A stretch of 44,958 nt of DNA, taken from positions 1 through 44,958 of the forward strand of contig JALNWG010000025.1 of NCBI GenBank assembly GCA_023231005.1, given 5' to 3'. Each line of letters opens with the position of its first letter. Position 1 is the first letter of the stretch. Below are positions 17,616-26,205 of the stretch, piece by piece. The translations under genes and the position numbers were made by a program. The stretch comes from Bacteroidales bacterium (GTDB lineage: Bacteria; Bacteroidota; Bacteroidia; Bacteroidales; FEN-979). Under the pieces are notes generated by a model. That model made no database searches. It worked only from the letters and a program-made list of their open reading frames with translations, and was not told the DNA's origin.

Positions 17616-18719
17616 ATGAAGAAGATTGTAAAAATCTCGGCACTGGTCATTATCCTGTTACTTTTTGTTGCAACCATTGTTTATCTATACAACAAGTCGA
17701 AGGAAAAGCCAGTGGTTTACCAAACTGAGAAACCGTTTACCACCACCATTATTAAAAAAACTGTGGCCACCGGGTCAGTAATTCCCCGTAAAGAGATTGA
17801 GATCAAGCCTCAAGTCTCTGGAATTGTTGAAGAAGTCTTTGTCGAAGCAGGAAAGACCGTTCATCAAGGCGATATTCTTGCCCGGGTAAGAATTATTCCG
17901 GATCTTATCAACCTGAACAATGCAGAGGGAAGAATGGAGCGGGCAAAAATTGCCTATGAAGATGCGAAGATCAATAATGACCGACAGGAAAAACTTTTCA
18001 AAGTAAATGTGATTTCAGCAGCCGACTTCCAGCAAACACAAGTTGCATTTAAGAATGCCAAACAGGAAGTTGATGCTTCAGAAGCCAATCTTGAACTAAT
18101 TCGGGAAGGGGTGAATAAAAAATCCGGTAAAACCACAAACACCCTGATCCGTTCCACCATTTCCGGAATGATCCTTGACATTCCCATTAAAGTAGGAAAT
18201 TCGGTTATTGAGACCAATAATTTTAACGCAGGAACTACCATAGCAACAGTAGCCGATGTGGGTGACATGATTTTCCAGGGAAAGGTAGATGAGACGGAAG
18301 TGGGGAAAATCAAGCCCGGAATGGACCTGCTTCTCACCATCGGAGCTATTGAAAACGACACCTTCAGGGCAGAATTAAAGTACATCGCTCCCAAAGGAGT
18401 TCTTGAAAACGGGGCAGTTCAATTCGAAATAAAAGCCGATGTAAAATTGAAGGAAAAACAATTTATCCGATCGGGTTACAGTGCCAATGCCGATATTGTT
18501 CTCGACCGCCGGGATCATGTAATGGCCATCAAAGAGTCGCTTCTTTTGTTTGAAGGAGATTCAATGTTTGTTGAGGTTGAAACTACTCCGCAAAAATTTG
18601 AAAAACGGTTGATAAAAACAGGATTATCAGATGGAATAAATATCCAGGTTCTGTCGGGATTAAAACCTACCGATAAAATTAAAATCCAGCAACTAAACAC
18701 AAGTCAGACAAACAAATAA
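17616..18719 (+). CDS. Periplasmic adaptor (MacA/HlyD-type membrane fusion protein)
   Basis: 367 residues. An N-terminal membrane anchor (about 5-25) is followed by a first beta/lipoyl half (IEIKPQVSGIVEEVFVEAGK), an alpha-helical hairpin (about 95-155) and a second lipoyl half (LIRSTISGMILDIPIKVGNS). The beta-barrel region ends the protein. It links the inner-membrane ABC permeases to an outer-membrane channel; no TolC-like gene is in the window. Its position as last gene after ATPase and two permeases supports a MacAB-like tripartite exporter. Confidence 0.88.
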   Translation: MKKIVKISALVIILLLFVATIVYLYNKSKEKPVVYQTEKPFTTTIIKKTVATGSVIPRKEIEIKPQVSGIVEEVFVEAGKTVHQGDILARVRIIPDLINLNNAEGRMERAKIAYEDAKINNDRQEKLFKVNVISAADFQQTQVAFKNAKQEVDASEANLELIREGVNKKSGKTTNTLIRSTISGMILDIPIKVGNSVIETNNFNAGTTIATVADVGDMIFQGKVDETEVGKIKPGMDLLLTIGAIENDTFRAELKYIAPKGVLENGAVQFEIKADVKLKEKQFIRSGYSANADIVLDRRDHVMAIKESLLLFEGDSMFVEVETTPQKFEKRLIKTGLSDGINIQVLSGLKPTDKIKIQQLNTSQTNK

Positions 18720-18880
18720 TTTGAATTAGCCGTTCCTGCCAATAATACAAATACCGGTTTACATTCAAACATATTTAACAAACCCCTGATTCGACCATAG
18801 TCAAAATTCCTGCCGATTTTAAAGTTCATAGCATTCTAAAACTGCAGGGATTTTTATTGCTCTTTATGAGTAATAATTTT

Positions 18881-18888
18881 TATCTTTA
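18881..18888 (+). promoter_or_regulatory. Weak -7 box before the CDGSH protein gene
   Basis: TATCTTTA, one mismatch from TAnnTTTG, lies 24 bp before the start codon. Its placement equals that of the cbpA box; the call is otherwise weak. Confidence 0.3.
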
Positions 18889-18912
18889 CAACAAATTTAA
18901 AATCTTGTCGGT

Positions 18913-19404
18913 ATGACAAATAAAGTTACAAAAGCCAGATTGGCTGAAATCAAACAAAACAAAGAAGGTGTTAAAGAATTTTCCAATGGAGAAATCACTG
19001 TTTTCTGGGAGCCTGAGCTTTGTATTCATTCGGCAAATTGTTTGCTTGGATTGCCTGAAGTATTTAACTCTAAAAAAAATCCATGGATCAATATTCATGC
19101 TTCGACGAGTAAAGAGATTATGAGAATTGTCGACACCTGCCCCTCCCGATCATTGACCTATTTGAAAAGCACGAAGTTCATCATTTCAAAGAAGAGGAAA
19201 ACCTTAAATAAGAAACCTAAATATGCCCGGATCAAGTTAGTAAAAAATGGTCCTGCTTTAATCACTGGAAATTATATCCTTCGTGGTTCAGATAGGAAAA
19301 AAATAAAAACCGACAATGCTATGATATCCATTTGCTGCTGTGGTGCCTCCCATAAAAAGCCATTTTGTGATGGGTCCCATCAACCAGTCAAATCTGCCGA
19401 TTGA
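18913..19404 (+). CDS. Fused ferredoxin-like (Fer4_19) and CDGSH iron-sulfur protein
   Basis: 163 residues. The N-terminal half is a divergent ferredoxin-like domain with Cys37, Cys43 and Cys76 (ELCIHSANCLLGLPEVF and VDTCPSRSL). The C-terminal CDGSH motif ligates a [2Fe-2S] cluster by three Cys and one His: Cys141, Cys143, Cys152 and His156 (CCCGASHKKPFCDGSH). Such proteins are small cytoplasmic redox or Fe-S proteins of unsettled function. It stands alone between the exporter operon and the transhydrogenase genes; a functional link to NADPH metabolism is possible but unsupported. Start ATG 18913 is the only good choice. Confidence 0.85.
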   Translation: MTNKVTKARLAEIKQNKEGVKEFSNGEITVFWEPELCIHSANCLLGLPEVFNSKKNPWINIHASTSKEIMRIVDTCPSRSLTYLKSTKFIISKKRKTLNKKPKYARIKLVKNGPALITGNYILRGSDRKKIKTDNAMISICCCGASHKKPFCDGSHQPVKSAD

Positions 19405-19450
19405 TTGCAGGAGTTGGTAAAGGGAACGATTTCATTTAAAAATTCATCTT

Positions 19451-20578
19451 ATGACTATTGGTATCTTAAAGGAAGTCGGCACCGATAAACGAGTTGCGCT
19501 CCTTCCCGAATCGGTGGCAACGTTAACAAAAATGCTGGTGCCTGTGGTAGTTGAGGCTGGTGCGGGAATGGGTGCCTGTGTTACCGATGATGAATATGAG
19601 AAAGCTGGAGCTAAAATAGTTTCCAAAAAAGATCTTTTTCTTGAAGCCGGGGTGATCATAAAAATCAATCCACCCGATGAAGAAGAATTACACCTAATGG
19701 CCGAGAAGACTATTTTTTTGGCTGTATTAAACCCCTTCTTCAATAGAGAAATTATTGAACAACTTGCTTCACGGAACATCACCAGTTTCAGTCTTGATAT
19801 TATTCCCCGAACCAGCAGGGCTCAATCAATGGATATTCTTTCTTCCATGGCAACGGTATCCGGATACAAAGCTGTATTGGCTGCTGCAAATGCACTTCCA
19901 AAATTTTTCCCCATGCTGATGACCGCAGCGGGTACCATTACCCCTGCCAAGGTACTTATTCTTGGAGCCGGGGTTGCAGGATTACAAGCTATTGCCACAT
20001 CACGAAAGCTTGGCGCGGTTGTTGAGGTTTTTGACGTACGTTCGGCTGTAAAGGAAGAAGTTATCGGGTTGGGAGGAAAATTTGTAGAGGTTGAAGGCGC
20101 TACAGAAGACAAAGGGGCTGGAGGATATGCTGTTGAACAAACCGAAGCATTCAAGCAGAAACAAGCAAAAGCCGTACATGATCATGCCATTAAATCGGAT
20201 GTTATCATTTGTACAGCCCAGATTCCCGGAAAAAAAGCACCCGTTTTGTTGCGCAAGGAAACAGTGGAATTGATGAAACCCGGAGCTGTAATCGTTGATC
20301 TGGCTGCTTCTTCGGGCGGAAATTGTGAACTCACACTAAATAATCAAACATTGGTTCATGGTAACGTGAAGATCATTGGAAATTCTTTGTTTCCGGAAGA
20401 GATGCCGGTAGATGCCAGTAAGATGTTTGGTAAAAATGTTATTAATTTTCTGAAACTGATGATCAATGCCAAGGGAGAATTCAATCTTAACTGGGAAGAT
20501 GATCTCATTAAAGGCACTTGTGTAACGAATCAAAAGGAGATCATCAACGAACGGATAAAAGCATTTATTAACTCTTAA
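19451..20578 (+). CDS. pntAA: NAD(P) transhydrogenase alpha subunit, part 1 (NAD(H)-binding domain I)
   Basis: 375 residues, of the alanine dehydrogenase/PNT fold. The N-terminal part starts MTIGILKEVGTDKRVALLPE. The Rossmann domain has VLILGAGVAGLQAIATSRKLGA and the RSAVKEEVIGLGGKFVEVE segment. The transhydrogenase transfers hydride between NAD(H) and NADP(H), coupled to proton passage through the membrane. Here alpha is split, as in Rhodospirillum, so this soluble subunit is encoded apart from the membrane part that follows 11 bp later. First gene of a three-gene operon. Confidence 0.93.
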   Translation: MTIGILKEVGTDKRVALLPESVATLTKMLVPVVVEAGAGMGACVTDDEYEKAGAKIVSKKDLFLEAGVIIKINPPDEEELHLMAEKTIFLAVLNPFFNREIIEQLASRNITSFSLDIIPRTSRAQSMDILSSMATVSGYKAVLAAANALPKFFPMLMTAAGTITPAKVLILGAGVAGLQAIATSRKLGAVVEVFDVRSAVKEEVIGLGGKFVEVEGATEDKGAGGYAVEQTEAFKQKQAKAVHDHAIKSDVIICTAQIPGKKAPVLLRKETVELMKPGAVIVDLAASSGGNCELTLNNQTLVHGNVKIIGNSLFPEEMPVDASKMFGKNVINFLKLMINAKGEFNLNWEDDLIKGTCVTNQKEIINERIKAFINS

Positions 20579-20589
20579 TACGGCAATTT

Positions 20590-20904
20590 ATGGATGAGGT
20601 TTTAAAGTTTTTCCTGGAATACCGGGAGGCGATATTTATCATTATTTTATCCATTTTCCTTGGTATTGAAGTTATTTCACATGTTCCAAGTGTCCTTCAT
20701 ACCCCGCTCATGTCGGGGGCCAATGCCATTCATGGAGTGGTAATTATCGGAGCCATCATTGTAATGGGTCACGCAGAAAATCCTGTGGCAATGATCTTAG
20801 GATTTATAGCCGTTGTTCTGGGAACTCTCAATGTGGTTGGAGGATTTGTAGTTACTGACCGGATGTTGGAGATGTTCAAGAAAAAGAAAACCCCTAAATC
20901 CTGA
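20590..20904 (+). CDS. pntAB: NAD(P) transhydrogenase alpha subunit, part 2 (membrane domain II)
   Basis: 104 residues with three membrane helices (about 10-30, 45-62 and 65-90, including HVPSVLHTPLMSGANAIHG). That conserved loop is typical of the membrane part of PntA. It forms half of the proton channel with the PntB helices. It sits between pntAA and pntB with 11-bp and 2-bp gaps. Confidence 0.92.
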   Translation: MDEVLKFFLEYREAIFIIILSIFLGIEVISHVPSVLHTPLMSGANAIHGVVIIGAIIVMGHAENPVAMILGFIAVVLGTLNVVGGFVVTDRMLEMFKKKKTPKS

Positions 20905-20906
20905 AG

Positions 20907-22382
20907 ATGATGGAAACAATTTCAAATTTGATCAAAAACATTGAATTTTCGCCCTATTTATCCATCCTTGAGATGGTGTATATCCTGGCATCTGTTTTAT
21001 TCATCCTCGGGTTAAAAAAGCTGAGTCACCCCGACACAGCTCGTTCTGGTAATTTATGGGCAGCAGTAGGGATGGGTCTGGCTATTTTATTTACTATTTT
21101 GTTTCATAAAACCCGGATGGAAGATGGGAGCTATCAGGGAATTCACAATATCGGATGGATTCTTGCTGCGCTGATCATCGGATCCATGGTGGGTTGGTTT
21201 GCCGCCAGGAGGGTAAAAATGACTGCCATGCCCCAGATGGTTTCACTTTTCAATGGGATGGGCGGAGCTTGTGCTGCACTTATTTCCCTAATGGAATTCC
21301 CAAAAATGCAACATGAGCTGGCTCTTGAAGGAGCATCTAATATGCTTACCGGGGAATCGATTGCAATATTATTGGGCCTGATGATCGGGGGAGTATCTTT
21401 TGCTGGCAGTATGATCGCTTTTGGAAAACTGGATGAACGGATTGGTGATTTCAAACATCCTGTACTCCGGTTTATTAATCTGGTTTTTCTATTCCTTCTG
21501 TTTGCTTTTGTGATTTTTATCATGTTTAAAACTCCGGTTGCAGGAGAAAACTGGATGATCTATTGTCTTGCCGCGATGGCGCTTATTTATGGAGTAACAT
21601 TTGTAATGCCTATTGGAGGTGCCGATATGCCGGTTGTGATATCCCTGTTAAATTCATTTACTGGGGTTGCTGCAGCCATGGGCGGATTTTTATACAGCAA
21701 CCAGGCAATGCTCACAGGAGGAATTTTGGTTGGGTCTTCGGGTACAATTTTAACAATTTTAATGTGTAAAGCCATGAACCGGTCTTTACTCAATGTAATT
21801 ATCGGGGCATTTGGTGGAAGTTCTGCTGCAATTGGACAGGAAGGAGATAAAACAGTTAAGGAGATTTCTCTGAGCGATGCAGCGGTATTGCTGAATTATT
21901 CACAAAAAGTGCTTGTTGTACCCGGTTATGGATTAGCGGTTGCACAAGCTCAGCATTTGTGTCATGAACTTGAGAATCTATTAGAGTCCAGAGGAGTAGA
22001 ACTTAAATATGGGATACACCCGGTTGCTGGCCGGATGCCGGGACACATGAACGTGTTATTGGCAGAAGCCGATGTGGCTTATGAGAAATTACAGGAGATG
22101 GAAGATGCCAACAACGATATGAATAACATCGATGTAGTCATTGTGGTGGGAGCAAATGATGTTGTGAACCCTGCAGCCATGGAAGACCCATCCAGCCCGA
22201 TTTACGGAATGCCCGTTATTGAAGTGTGGAAGGCAAAAAATACGATTGTTATGAAACGAAGCATGGCCAAGGGATATGCAGCCATTGCCAATAATTTATT
22301 CTTTATGCCAAAAACCCGGATGCTATTCGGGGACGCGAAAGCGACACTGCAACAATTGATCTCGGAGATCAAGAATCTATAA
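20907..22382 (+). CDS. pntB: NAD(P) transhydrogenase beta subunit
   Basis: 491 residues. The N-terminal two-thirds (about 15-300) contain about nine membrane helices. The C-terminal NADP(H)-binding domain III has VPGYGLAVAQAQH, the HPVAGRMPGHMNVLLAEA loop and VVIVVGANDVVNPAA. All are conserved family elements, so the enzyme should be active. It starts at ATG 20907 (a second ATG follows at once), 2 bp after pntAB. A strong terminator closes the operon. Product is usually NADPH for biosynthesis at the cost of proton-motive force. Confidence 0.94.
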   Translation: MMETISNLIKNIEFSPYLSILEMVYILASVLFILGLKKLSHPDTARSGNLWAAVGMGLAILFTILFHKTRMEDGSYQGIHNIGWILAALIIGSMVGWFAARRVKMTAMPQMVSLFNGMGGACAALISLMEFPKMQHELALEGASNMLTGESIAILLGLMIGGVSFAGSMIAFGKLDERIGDFKHPVLRFINLVFLFLLFAFVIFIMFKTPVAGENWMIYCLAAMALIYGVTFVMPIGGADMPVVISLLNSFTGVAAAMGGFLYSNQAMLTGGILVGSSGTILTILMCKAMNRSLLNVIIGAFGGSSAAIGQEGDKTVKEISLSDAAVLLNYSQKVLVVPGYGLAVAQAQHLCHELENLLESRGVELKYGIHPVAGRMPGHMNVLLAEADVAYEKLQEMEDANNDMNNIDVVIVVGANDVVNPAAMEDPSSPIYGMPVIEVWKAKNTIVMKRSMAKGYAAIANNLFFMPKTRMLFGDAKATLQQLISEIKNL

Positions 22383-22384
22383 AT

Positions 22385-22413
22385 AAAAAAGCCCCGAATT
22401 TCGGGGCTTTTTT
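22385..22413. terminator. Bidirectional rho-independent terminator
   Basis: A GCCCCGAA/TTCGGGGC-type hairpin is flanked by A6 on the left and T6 on the right. It lies between convergent pntB and the small lipoprotein gene and can serve both. Confidence 0.9.
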
Positions 22414-22430
22414 ATTTGTTTGCTGAAAGA

Positions 22431-22706
22431 TTACTTCTTTCCTTTTTTTACTTCTTTTACTTTTTTCACTTTTATCAGGCCTTTTTTAATAGAATCCTGA
22501 TGTGCGATAGAATCAGCAATCATTTTTTCTTTCTGAACGTTTGCGATTGAATCAGCAATTCTCTGCTGTTCAGCCTGAACCATTGCCATAGAGTCAGCAA
22601 CGCGGATAGAGTCAGCAATTCTTTTTTCTTCCAGTTCTTTTGCGCTGGGACCACAGGAAACCATTAAAGCTGCTGCGGCGATAACTAATACTGCAAGTTT
22701 TTTCAT
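22431..22706 (-). CDS. Small coiled-coil lipoprotein of unknown function
   Basis: 91 residues. The leader MKKLAVLVIAAAALMVSC ends in a good lipobox with lipidated Cys18. The mature part is a charged helix with repeated RIADSI/VADSM/MIADSI segments, likely a coiled coil. The C-terminal tail is lysine-rich (KVKKVKEVKKGKK). Such short DSI-repeat lipoproteins are frequent in Bacteroidota and unassigned. The basic tail might touch peptidoglycan, lipopolysaccharide or nucleic acid; this is speculation. A -7 box TATCTTTG lies 29 bp upstream. Confidence 0.75.
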   Translation of the reverse strand: MKKLAVLVIAAAALMVSCGPSAKELEEKRIADSIRVADSMAMVQAEQQRIADSIANVQKEKMIADSIAHQDSIKKGLIKVKKVKEVKKGKK

Positions 22707-22735
22707 TTGTCTATTGATTTTTTTAAATTCTGCTG

Positions 22736-22743
22736 CAAAGATA
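22736..22743 (-). promoter_or_regulatory. -7 box of the small lipoprotein gene
   Basis: The minus strand reads TATCTTTG. A TTTG (plus-strand CAAA at 22765-22768) lies 21 bp upstream as a possible -33 element. Confidence 0.55.
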
Positions 22744-22884
22744 AATCAAACCTCTAATACGAACCAAATTTTTTGACCACTATTTTTTAACATTTTTTAA
22801 CATTTTGCGTAAACAACTGATTGTCAATAAGAATAATTTTAACATTTTTTATGATTTTACGGTTATCAACCTTTTTTTTACAAT

Positions 22885-22892
22885 TACCTTTG
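22885..22892 (+). promoter_or_regulatory. -7 box abutting the rarA start codon
   Basis: TACCTTTG is a perfect TAnnTTTG ending only 4 bases before the rarA ATG at 22897. Transcripts usually start about 4-7 bases after this box, so initiation would fall at or next to the A of the ATG, giving a leaderless message. Confidence 0.5.
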
Positions 22893-22896
22893 TTGC

Positions 22897-24165
22897 ATGT
22901 TGATTCCTTTGGCAGAACAATTGCGCCCTGAGTCACTTGAAGATTATCTTGGGCAGGAACATTTAACTGGAAAAGGCGCTATTCTTCAGCGCGCTATCGA
23001 ATCCGGCAATGTTCCTTCAATGATCCTTTGGGGCGGTCCGGGTGTGGGTAAAACCACCCTCGCCTACATCATTTCAAAACAAATGGGCCGTACTTTTTAT
23101 ACCCTAAGCGCCATCAGTTCCGGCGTAAAGGAAGTACGTGAAGTGATTGCCAAAGCAAAAGAATCCAGCGATAGTCCTTTTTTATTTATTGATGAAATCC
23201 ACCGTTTTAGCAAATCACAGCAGGATGCACTGTTAGGAGCAGTTGAAAAAGGAGTAGTGACGTTCATCGGAGCAACTACTGAAAATCCTTCTTTCGAAGT
23301 CATCTCTCCCCTCCTTTCGAGATGCCAGATATATATTTTAAAACCTCTGGAAGAAGAGCATCTTCTTAAGTTAATTGAACAGGGACGAAAACGGCTGGAG
23401 GACAATTTAAAAATCTCCATTGAGATACCTGAAACAGATGCTTTGCTTCGGATTTCGGGAGGAGATGCCAGAAAGCTCCTGAATGCGCTTGAGTTAATCA
23501 CCAATGCCGAAGCAACCGCAGGAGAAAAAGTGACCATCACCAATGAAAAAACGATCCGGATAATCCAGCAAAACCTGGCAATGTATGATAAAACCGGGGA
23601 GATGCACTACGATGTTATCTCTGCCTTTATCAAATCGATCCGTGGCAGTGACCCCAATGCCGCAGTTTATTGGCTGGCCCGGATGATCGGAGCTGGGGAA
23701 GATCCAAAATTCATTGCCCGGCGTATGCTTATTCTTGCTTCTGAAGATATTGGCAATGCCAATCCAAATGCTTTGCTCCTCGCCAATTCCTGCTTCCAGG
23801 CAATCGACGTAATCGGATATCCCGAATGTGACTTAATCCTTTCCCAAACAGCCATTTATTTAGCTTGTTCTGTGAAGAGCAACGCCTCTTATCTCGCGAT
23901 CCGGAAAGCCTCGAAATCATTGAAGGATACAGGAGATCTCCCGGTACCCTTACACTTGCGGAATGCGCCTACCAATCTGATGAAAAAAATCGGGTATGGG
24001 AAAGATTATAAATATGCACACGATTACGACAACAATTTTATTGAACTTGAATTTTTACCAGAAAAAATAAAGGGATCTACCTTTTATGATCCTCAGGAAA
24101 ATGCCCGCGAAAAGGAACTTAGAACACGACTGAAAACATTGTGGAAAGGAAAATACAAGTATTAA
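22897..24165 (+). CDS. rarA: Replication-associated recombination protein A (AAA+ ATPase)
   Basis: 422 residues, normal RarA/MgsA length. Walker A GGPGVGKT is at 46-53 and Walker B FLFIDEIHRF around 95-104. The sensor region is FIGATTENPSFEV, and the C-terminal part holds the RarA signature IRGSDPNAAVYWLARMI and ARRMLILASEDIGNANP. It is a clamp-loader-like tetramer acting at stalled forks with SSB. The opening MLIPLAEQLRPESLEDYLGQ is family-typical. kdsA follows 10 bp later, so the two may be co-transcribed. The ORF begins right behind a -7 box. Confidence 0.95.
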   Translation: MLIPLAEQLRPESLEDYLGQEHLTGKGAILQRAIESGNVPSMILWGGPGVGKTTLAYIISKQMGRTFYTLSAISSGVKEVREVIAKAKESSDSPFLFIDEIHRFSKSQQDALLGAVEKGVVTFIGATTENPSFEVISPLLSRCQIYILKPLEEEHLLKLIEQGRKRLEDNLKISIEIPETDALLRISGGDARKLLNALELITNAEATAGEKVTITNEKTIRIIQQNLAMYDKTGEMHYDVISAFIKSIRGSDPNAAVYWLARMIGAGEDPKFIARRMLILASEDIGNANPNALLLANSCFQAIDVIGYPECDLILSQTAIYLACSVKSNASYLAIRKASKSLKDTGDLPVPLHLRNAPTNLMKKIGYGKDYKYAHDYDNNFIELEFLPEKIKGSTFYDPQENAREKELRTRLKTLWKGKYKY

Positions 24166-24175
24166 CTCATGCCCT

Positions 24176-24991
24176 ATGATACCTGCTGTTCATAATATTA
24201 ACCATGTCAATTCAGGAATGTTTTTCCTGATCGCCGGCCCCTGTGTTGTGGAAAACGAACAGATGCCCATTGACATTGCAAAATATATTAAAACAATAAC
24301 CGATCGGTTGGAAATACCTTATATTTTCAAAGCCTCCTATCGGAAAGCAAACCGGTCGCGCGGAGACTCCTTTACCAGCATTGGAGATGATAAAGCAATG
24401 ATGACACTCCGACAAGTTAGAGATTTATTGAAAATACCCGTTCTCACAGATATTCATACAGAAGAAGAAGCCTCTATTGCCGCCAAATACGTTGATGTTT
24501 TACAAATCCCTGCTTTTTTATGCCGGCAAACAGGATTGTTGAAAAGTGCTGGGGAAACAGGAAAATGGGTGAATATCAAAAAGGGGCAATTTGCTTCAGC
24601 TTCTTCGATGGAATTTGCAATACAAAAAGTTATACAAACAGGCAATCATTCTGTTATGATCACCGAACGAGGCACCACTTTTGGCTACGAAGACCTGGTA
24701 GTCGACTTCCGAAATATTCCGGAAATGCAACGGTTCAAAATTCCTGTTTGTGTGGATATTACCCATTCACTGCAACAACCCAATCAGGCTTCCGGAATCA
24801 CCGGAGGTCGCCCTGATCTCATCGAAACAATTGCAAAAGCCGCTATTGCAGTAGGAGCCGACGGAATTTTTCTTGAAACACACCCCGATCCCGCCATTGC
24901 TAAATCAGATGGAGCGAATATGCTGCGACTTGATCTTCTTGAAGATTTACTCGAAAAACTTGTAAAAATAAAACGGGCAATTTCCTACTGA
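24176..24991 (+). CDS. kdsA: 3-deoxy-8-phosphooctulonate synthase
   Basis: 271 residues. Family motifs IAGPCVVEN, FKASYRKANRS, CRQTGLLKSA, and the C-terminal DGIFLETHPDP are present. The enzyme condenses phosphoenolpyruvate with arabinose 5-phosphate to Kdo 8-phosphate, the first committed step to Kdo of lipopolysaccharide, in the cytoplasm. The opening MIPAVHNINHVNSGMFFLIA is a little shorter than Proteobacterial KdsA. Downstream of rarA; its last 7 bp overlap the convergent DUF4831 gene. The presence of Kdo synthesis fits the neighbouring heptose genes. Confidence 0.94.
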   Translation: MIPAVHNINHVNSGMFFLIAGPCVVENEQMPIDIAKYIKTITDRLEIPYIFKASYRKANRSRGDSFTSIGDDKAMMTLRQVRDLLKIPVLTDIHTEEEASIAAKYVDVLQIPAFLCRQTGLLKSAGETGKWVNIKKGQFASASSMEFAIQKVIQTGNHSVMITERGTTFGYEDLVVDFRNIPEMQRFKIPVCVDITHSLQQPNQASGITGGRPDLIETIAKAAIAVGADGIFLETHPDPAIAKSDGANMLRLDLLEDLLEKLVKIKRAISY

Positions 24992-26163
24992 ATTTCCAGC
25001 GCTTTAATTCCCCCGGTTGATGGATGGAACATCACTTTCCACTTGTTCATAGGCAGATACGTTATTACCCCTAACTGGCTGATCAAACATTGGCTTTCTT
25101 TCTGGGTGTTGTCGTTCAGTTTTACCGTAACCCTCGCCAATTCCGGAATCCTATATGAAAAACCGTGACTTTTTACCTCTTTTTCAGCTTTCTGTAAATA
25201 TCCTGCCACTAAATTAGTATTCCCAACCCTTTGAATTTTAATAGTAATCACTTTTCCACCAGGTTCATCCAGATCAACAACTCCTTTGGTTTGTAAAAAC
25301 TTGAAAATAGGAATCTCGGTGTTGATCTGATTGGGAATGGGTATATATTTATAATCAAAAGTCATGGTTTTATGAATGCTGATGCCGGTAAAAAGTTTCA
25401 TATACTCCTTCTCCATGGTCTTCAGCTGTTCATCCATGTATTCAAGAGTCTCTTTGTTATAATTAACCTCCTGTACCCCACTGATCAGGTTAAACCGGTT
25501 ATCTTTTATTTTTGAGATGAAATCGGCAGCCTCTTTGGCTTTCTGCTCAAGTGATTTTTCTACAATCGTTCGTTTGTAATATTGACGTTCTACCGTCATC
25601 GTATCAATATTGATTTTTCGAATAATGGTGTCAACTTTTTCAAACACACTGATATCTGCAGAATATTTGAATAATTCCCCAAAAGCATCTTTTTCCGTAT
25701 CAAAAAGGGGTACACCATCCGATGAGGAAACCATCATCCTGGAGGTATCAAGTGATGGTAAAAGTGTTCCAAGAAATATTCCATCCTCGCTAAGGGAAAG
25801 CAATCCGGACTTATCTCCCTTAGAGAGCTTATCACCCAGTTCAACAAAATAGTATTGATCCGGATCGGGTTCCGGATAAGTGGTCATATTGATATCATTG
25901 ATCTTATAAGTTGTGGAATTGGCTGTTATTACATTTTTCAAACCCAGAAAACGAAGTGCATAATCCGAATAGGGCCCTTTATAATTTTCAGTTCTGTCGA
26001 TCTTCACCTCAACATGCACCACAGTTCTGGGCAAGGCATAAAAAATCCCCTCCTTGGTGGGCGGAATCGCGTTGTTATCGATATGAAATACATTGATCTG
26101 GGATTGAGCGCCAAAAGTGCTAAGAATCAAAAATACCAGAAGTGAATACCCTATTTTTTTCAT
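24985..26163 (-). CDS. DUF4831-family exported protein
   Basis: 392 residues. A signal peptide (MKKIGYSLLVFLILSTFGAQ) is followed by the DUF4831 hallmark YALPRTVVHVEVKIDRTE and a mixed alpha/beta protein without membrane helices. The helical part around 205-270 (ISKIKDNRFNLISG to MEKEYMKLFTGIS) is typical of the family. Function is unknown. Last gene of the minus-strand run, 42 bp after the symporter, convergent with and overlapping kdsA by 7 bp. Confidence 0.75.
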   Translation of the reverse strand: MKKIGYSLLVFLILSTFGAQSQINVFHIDNNAIPPTKEGIFYALPRTVVHVEVKIDRTENYKGPYSDYALRFLGLKNVITANSTTYKINDINMTTYPEPDPDQYYFVELGDKLSKGDKSGLLSLSEDGIFLGTLLPSLDTSRMMVSSSDGVPLFDTEKDAFGELFKYSADISVFEKVDTIIRKINIDTMTVERQYYKRTIVEKSLEQKAKEAADFISKIKDNRFNLISGVQEVNYNKETLEYMDEQLKTMEKEYMKLFTGISIHKTMTFDYKYIPIPNQINTEIPIFKFLQTKGVVDLDEPGGKVITIKIQRVGNTNLVAGYLQKAEKEVKSHGFSYRIPELARVTVKLNDNTQKESQCLISQLGVITYLPMNKWKVMFHPSTGGIKALEIQ

Positions 26164-26205
26164 AAGATCTGAGTTATCGTATAAATATTCATTGGATGTT
26201 GCTTT

